Assembly (NCBI GenBank): GCA_937877465.1
Contig: CALFIT010000219.1
Location: forward strand, 1 to 6,364
Reading direction: 5' to 3'
Length of the DNA stretch: 6,364 nt
Source: an uncultured Bacteroidales bacterium
GTDB taxonomy: Bacteria; Bacteroidota; Bacteroidia; Bacteroidales; F082
The translations under genes and the position numbers were made by a program. Below are positions 5,356-6,364 of this stretch, one piece after another (positions within the stretch are counted from its first letter, which is position 1; each line of letters starts with the position of its first letter). A model generated the notes under the pieces. It did not search any database. It was not told where the DNA came from and worked only from the letters and a program-made list of their open reading frames with translations.

Positions 5356-6364
5356 ATCTGTTGTCTGAGCATTTCGTATGCCGCTATCGTCGCGCGGTTG
5401 ATGACGTTTTCGCGGACGTTGCCGAAGTTGAAGCACTTGGAAACCACGCCATGAGCCGAAGCCACGCCAATCCACACCGTGCCGACAGGGTTTTCGTCAG
5501 TGCCGCCGCCCGGACCCGCCACGCCCGTGGTGGCCACGCCAAAGTCGGACTCCATCAGGTCGCGGACGCCCTTGGCCATGCCTTCAACGACTTCTTGGCT
5601 CACCACGCCACAATGTTCTATCGTTGCGGCGGGCACGCCCAAGACCTTGGTTTTCATCGGAGTAGCGTAGGTAACCGCCGTCCCTTTGAAGATTTCCGAA
5701 CTCCCCGGAATCAGGGTGATGACATGGGCGATATTACCGCCTGTGCAACTCTCCGCCGAGGCGAAAGTCATACCTTTATTTATTAATAGGTCGAAAACCA
5801 CGCGCTCGATGGGCTTGTCCTCCATCGAGAAAATGTGCTCGGGAATCAGTTTCGTCAGTTTCCCGACTTCGTTGTCCAAAGTCTCGCGAAGCAAATCGGC
5901 GTTCTCGTGCCGTCCGCTCAGGCGCAGGCGCACCATGCCATATTGCGGCAGGTAGGCCAACGAAAGGAAGTCGGGCAGGCGTTCTTCCCAATCCTTGATC
6001 TTGTCGGCCAAAAACGACTCGCCGATGCCCGTGGTCATCACGACGCGCTTGGCGTAAGGCACGGAATGGAACCGCTCCTTGATGCGCGGCAGCAGTTCGT
6101 CGTTGAAGATGCCTTTCATCTCAAACGGCACGCCCGGCATGAATACGAAAACCGTCCCTTCTTTCTCTAACCACATGCAAGGTGCTGTGCCGTAGGTGTT
6201 TGGGATATATTGGCACGTCTTCGGCAGCAAGGCTTGGCTGCGGTTGCGCTCGCTCATCGGGAAGCCGCGACGGGCAAAAATCGCGACCACGTTGTCGTAG
6301 GCCGCTTGGCAAAACTCTAATTCGGTGCCGAAGAACTTGCACACGGTGGGTTTGGTGATGTCGT
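5346..6364 (-). CDS. cinA: CinA-family protein (N-terminal MoCF-like domain plus C-terminal NMN deamidase domain), 5' end missing
   Basis: The frame stays open to the window edge, so the gene is cut. The visible 338 residues begin DITKPTVCKFFG, the segment that follows the GGLGPT motif in CinA proteins, so about 75-80 N-terminal residues are missing from the usual 410-420. A GTG at 6344 is an internal valine codon, not the start. The remaining COG1058 (MoCF-like) domain shows MPGVPFEMKGIF (75-86) and TTGIGESFLADKI (110-122). The C-terminal CinA/PncC domain shows SAESCTGG (202-209), PGSSEIFKGTAVTY (219-232), GVVSQE (252-257) and TGVAGPGGGT with NPVGTV (about 279-296). Known: this domain deamidates nicotinamide mononucleotide to nicotinate mononucleotide in pyridine nucleotide salvage, and COG1058 domains have been reported with pyrophosphatase activity on ADP-ribose-type substrates. 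The gene name comes from competence/damage induction in Gram-positive bacteria. All core motifs of the deamidase domain look intact. The last codons and stop lie inside a hairpin repeat. Confidence 0.93.
   Translation of the reverse strand, partial: DITKPTVCKFFGTELEFCQAAYDNVVAIFARRGFPMSERNRSQALLPKTCQYIPNTYGTAPCMWLEKEGTVFVFMPGVPFEMKGIFNDELLPRIKERFHSVPYAKRVVMTTGIGESFLADKIKDWEERLPDFLSLAYLPQYGMVRLRLSGRHENADLLRETLDNEVGKLTKLIPEHIFSMEDKPIERVVFDLLINKGMTFASAESCTGGNIAHVITLIPGSSEIFKGTAVTYATPMKTKVLGVPAATIEHCGVVSQEVVEGMAKGVRDLMESDFGVATTGVAGPGGGTDENPVGTVWIGVASAHGVVSKCFNFGNVRENVINRATIAAYEMLRQQIVP

Noticed and set aside
6342..6344. GTG as the start codon of cinA
   Set aside because: The frame continues upstream to the window edge with DITKPT, which is conserved internal CinA sequence, so the GTG encodes an internal valine.

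Overview
The window is a stretch of a Bacteroidota chromosome, most likely order Bacteroidales. Three things point there: a gldB gene, which is a Bacteroidota family; promoter boxes of the Bacteroidota type (TAnnTTTG) in front of three genes; and no recognisable Shine-Dalgarno sequences, with A-rich sequence around the start codons instead. Coding DNA is moderately GC-rich with many G/C third positions, which is why long meaningless antisense frames appear opposite fusA and yifB. The genus cannot be fixed from what is visible.

All five genes are on the minus strand, so reading order runs from high to low coordinates. They are: cinA (6364-5346, 5' end cut by the window edge), a two-domain CinA/NMN deamidase-type protein; gldB (5296-4295), a GldB-family lipoprotein; yifB (4140-2608), a ComM/YifB-type Mg-chelatase-like AAA+ ATPase; fusA (2498-429), a complete EF-G-family translational GTPase that stands outside the usual str ribosomal cluster; and the first 51 codons of a lipoprotein (155-1) with a lipobox and the start of a TPR-like helix.

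The gaps are short, the largest being 273 bp. cinA and gldB are 49 bp apart with no promoter-like box between them and are probably co-transcribed. yifB has a weak promoter match, fusA a perfect -7 box and a strong intrinsic terminator, and the lipoprotein a perfect -7 box, so fusA is probably its own transcription unit. The genes are housekeeping (translation, nucleotide salvage/repair, an AAA+ ATPase possibly linked to DNA uptake) or envelope functions, with no obvious shared pathway.

No new multi-gene system is visible. The interesting material lies between genes. The 156-374 region holds a cluster of TGTCC/GGACA half-sites, a perfect 16-bp palindrome, a 12-bp inverted repeat flanking a reversed promoter-like box, and a two-hairpin leader. 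A related hairpin element overlaps the cinA stop codon, and a degenerate 10-bp tandem repeat lies between gldB and yifB. The gene most worth a second look is the EF-G, which may be a second, specialised copy.
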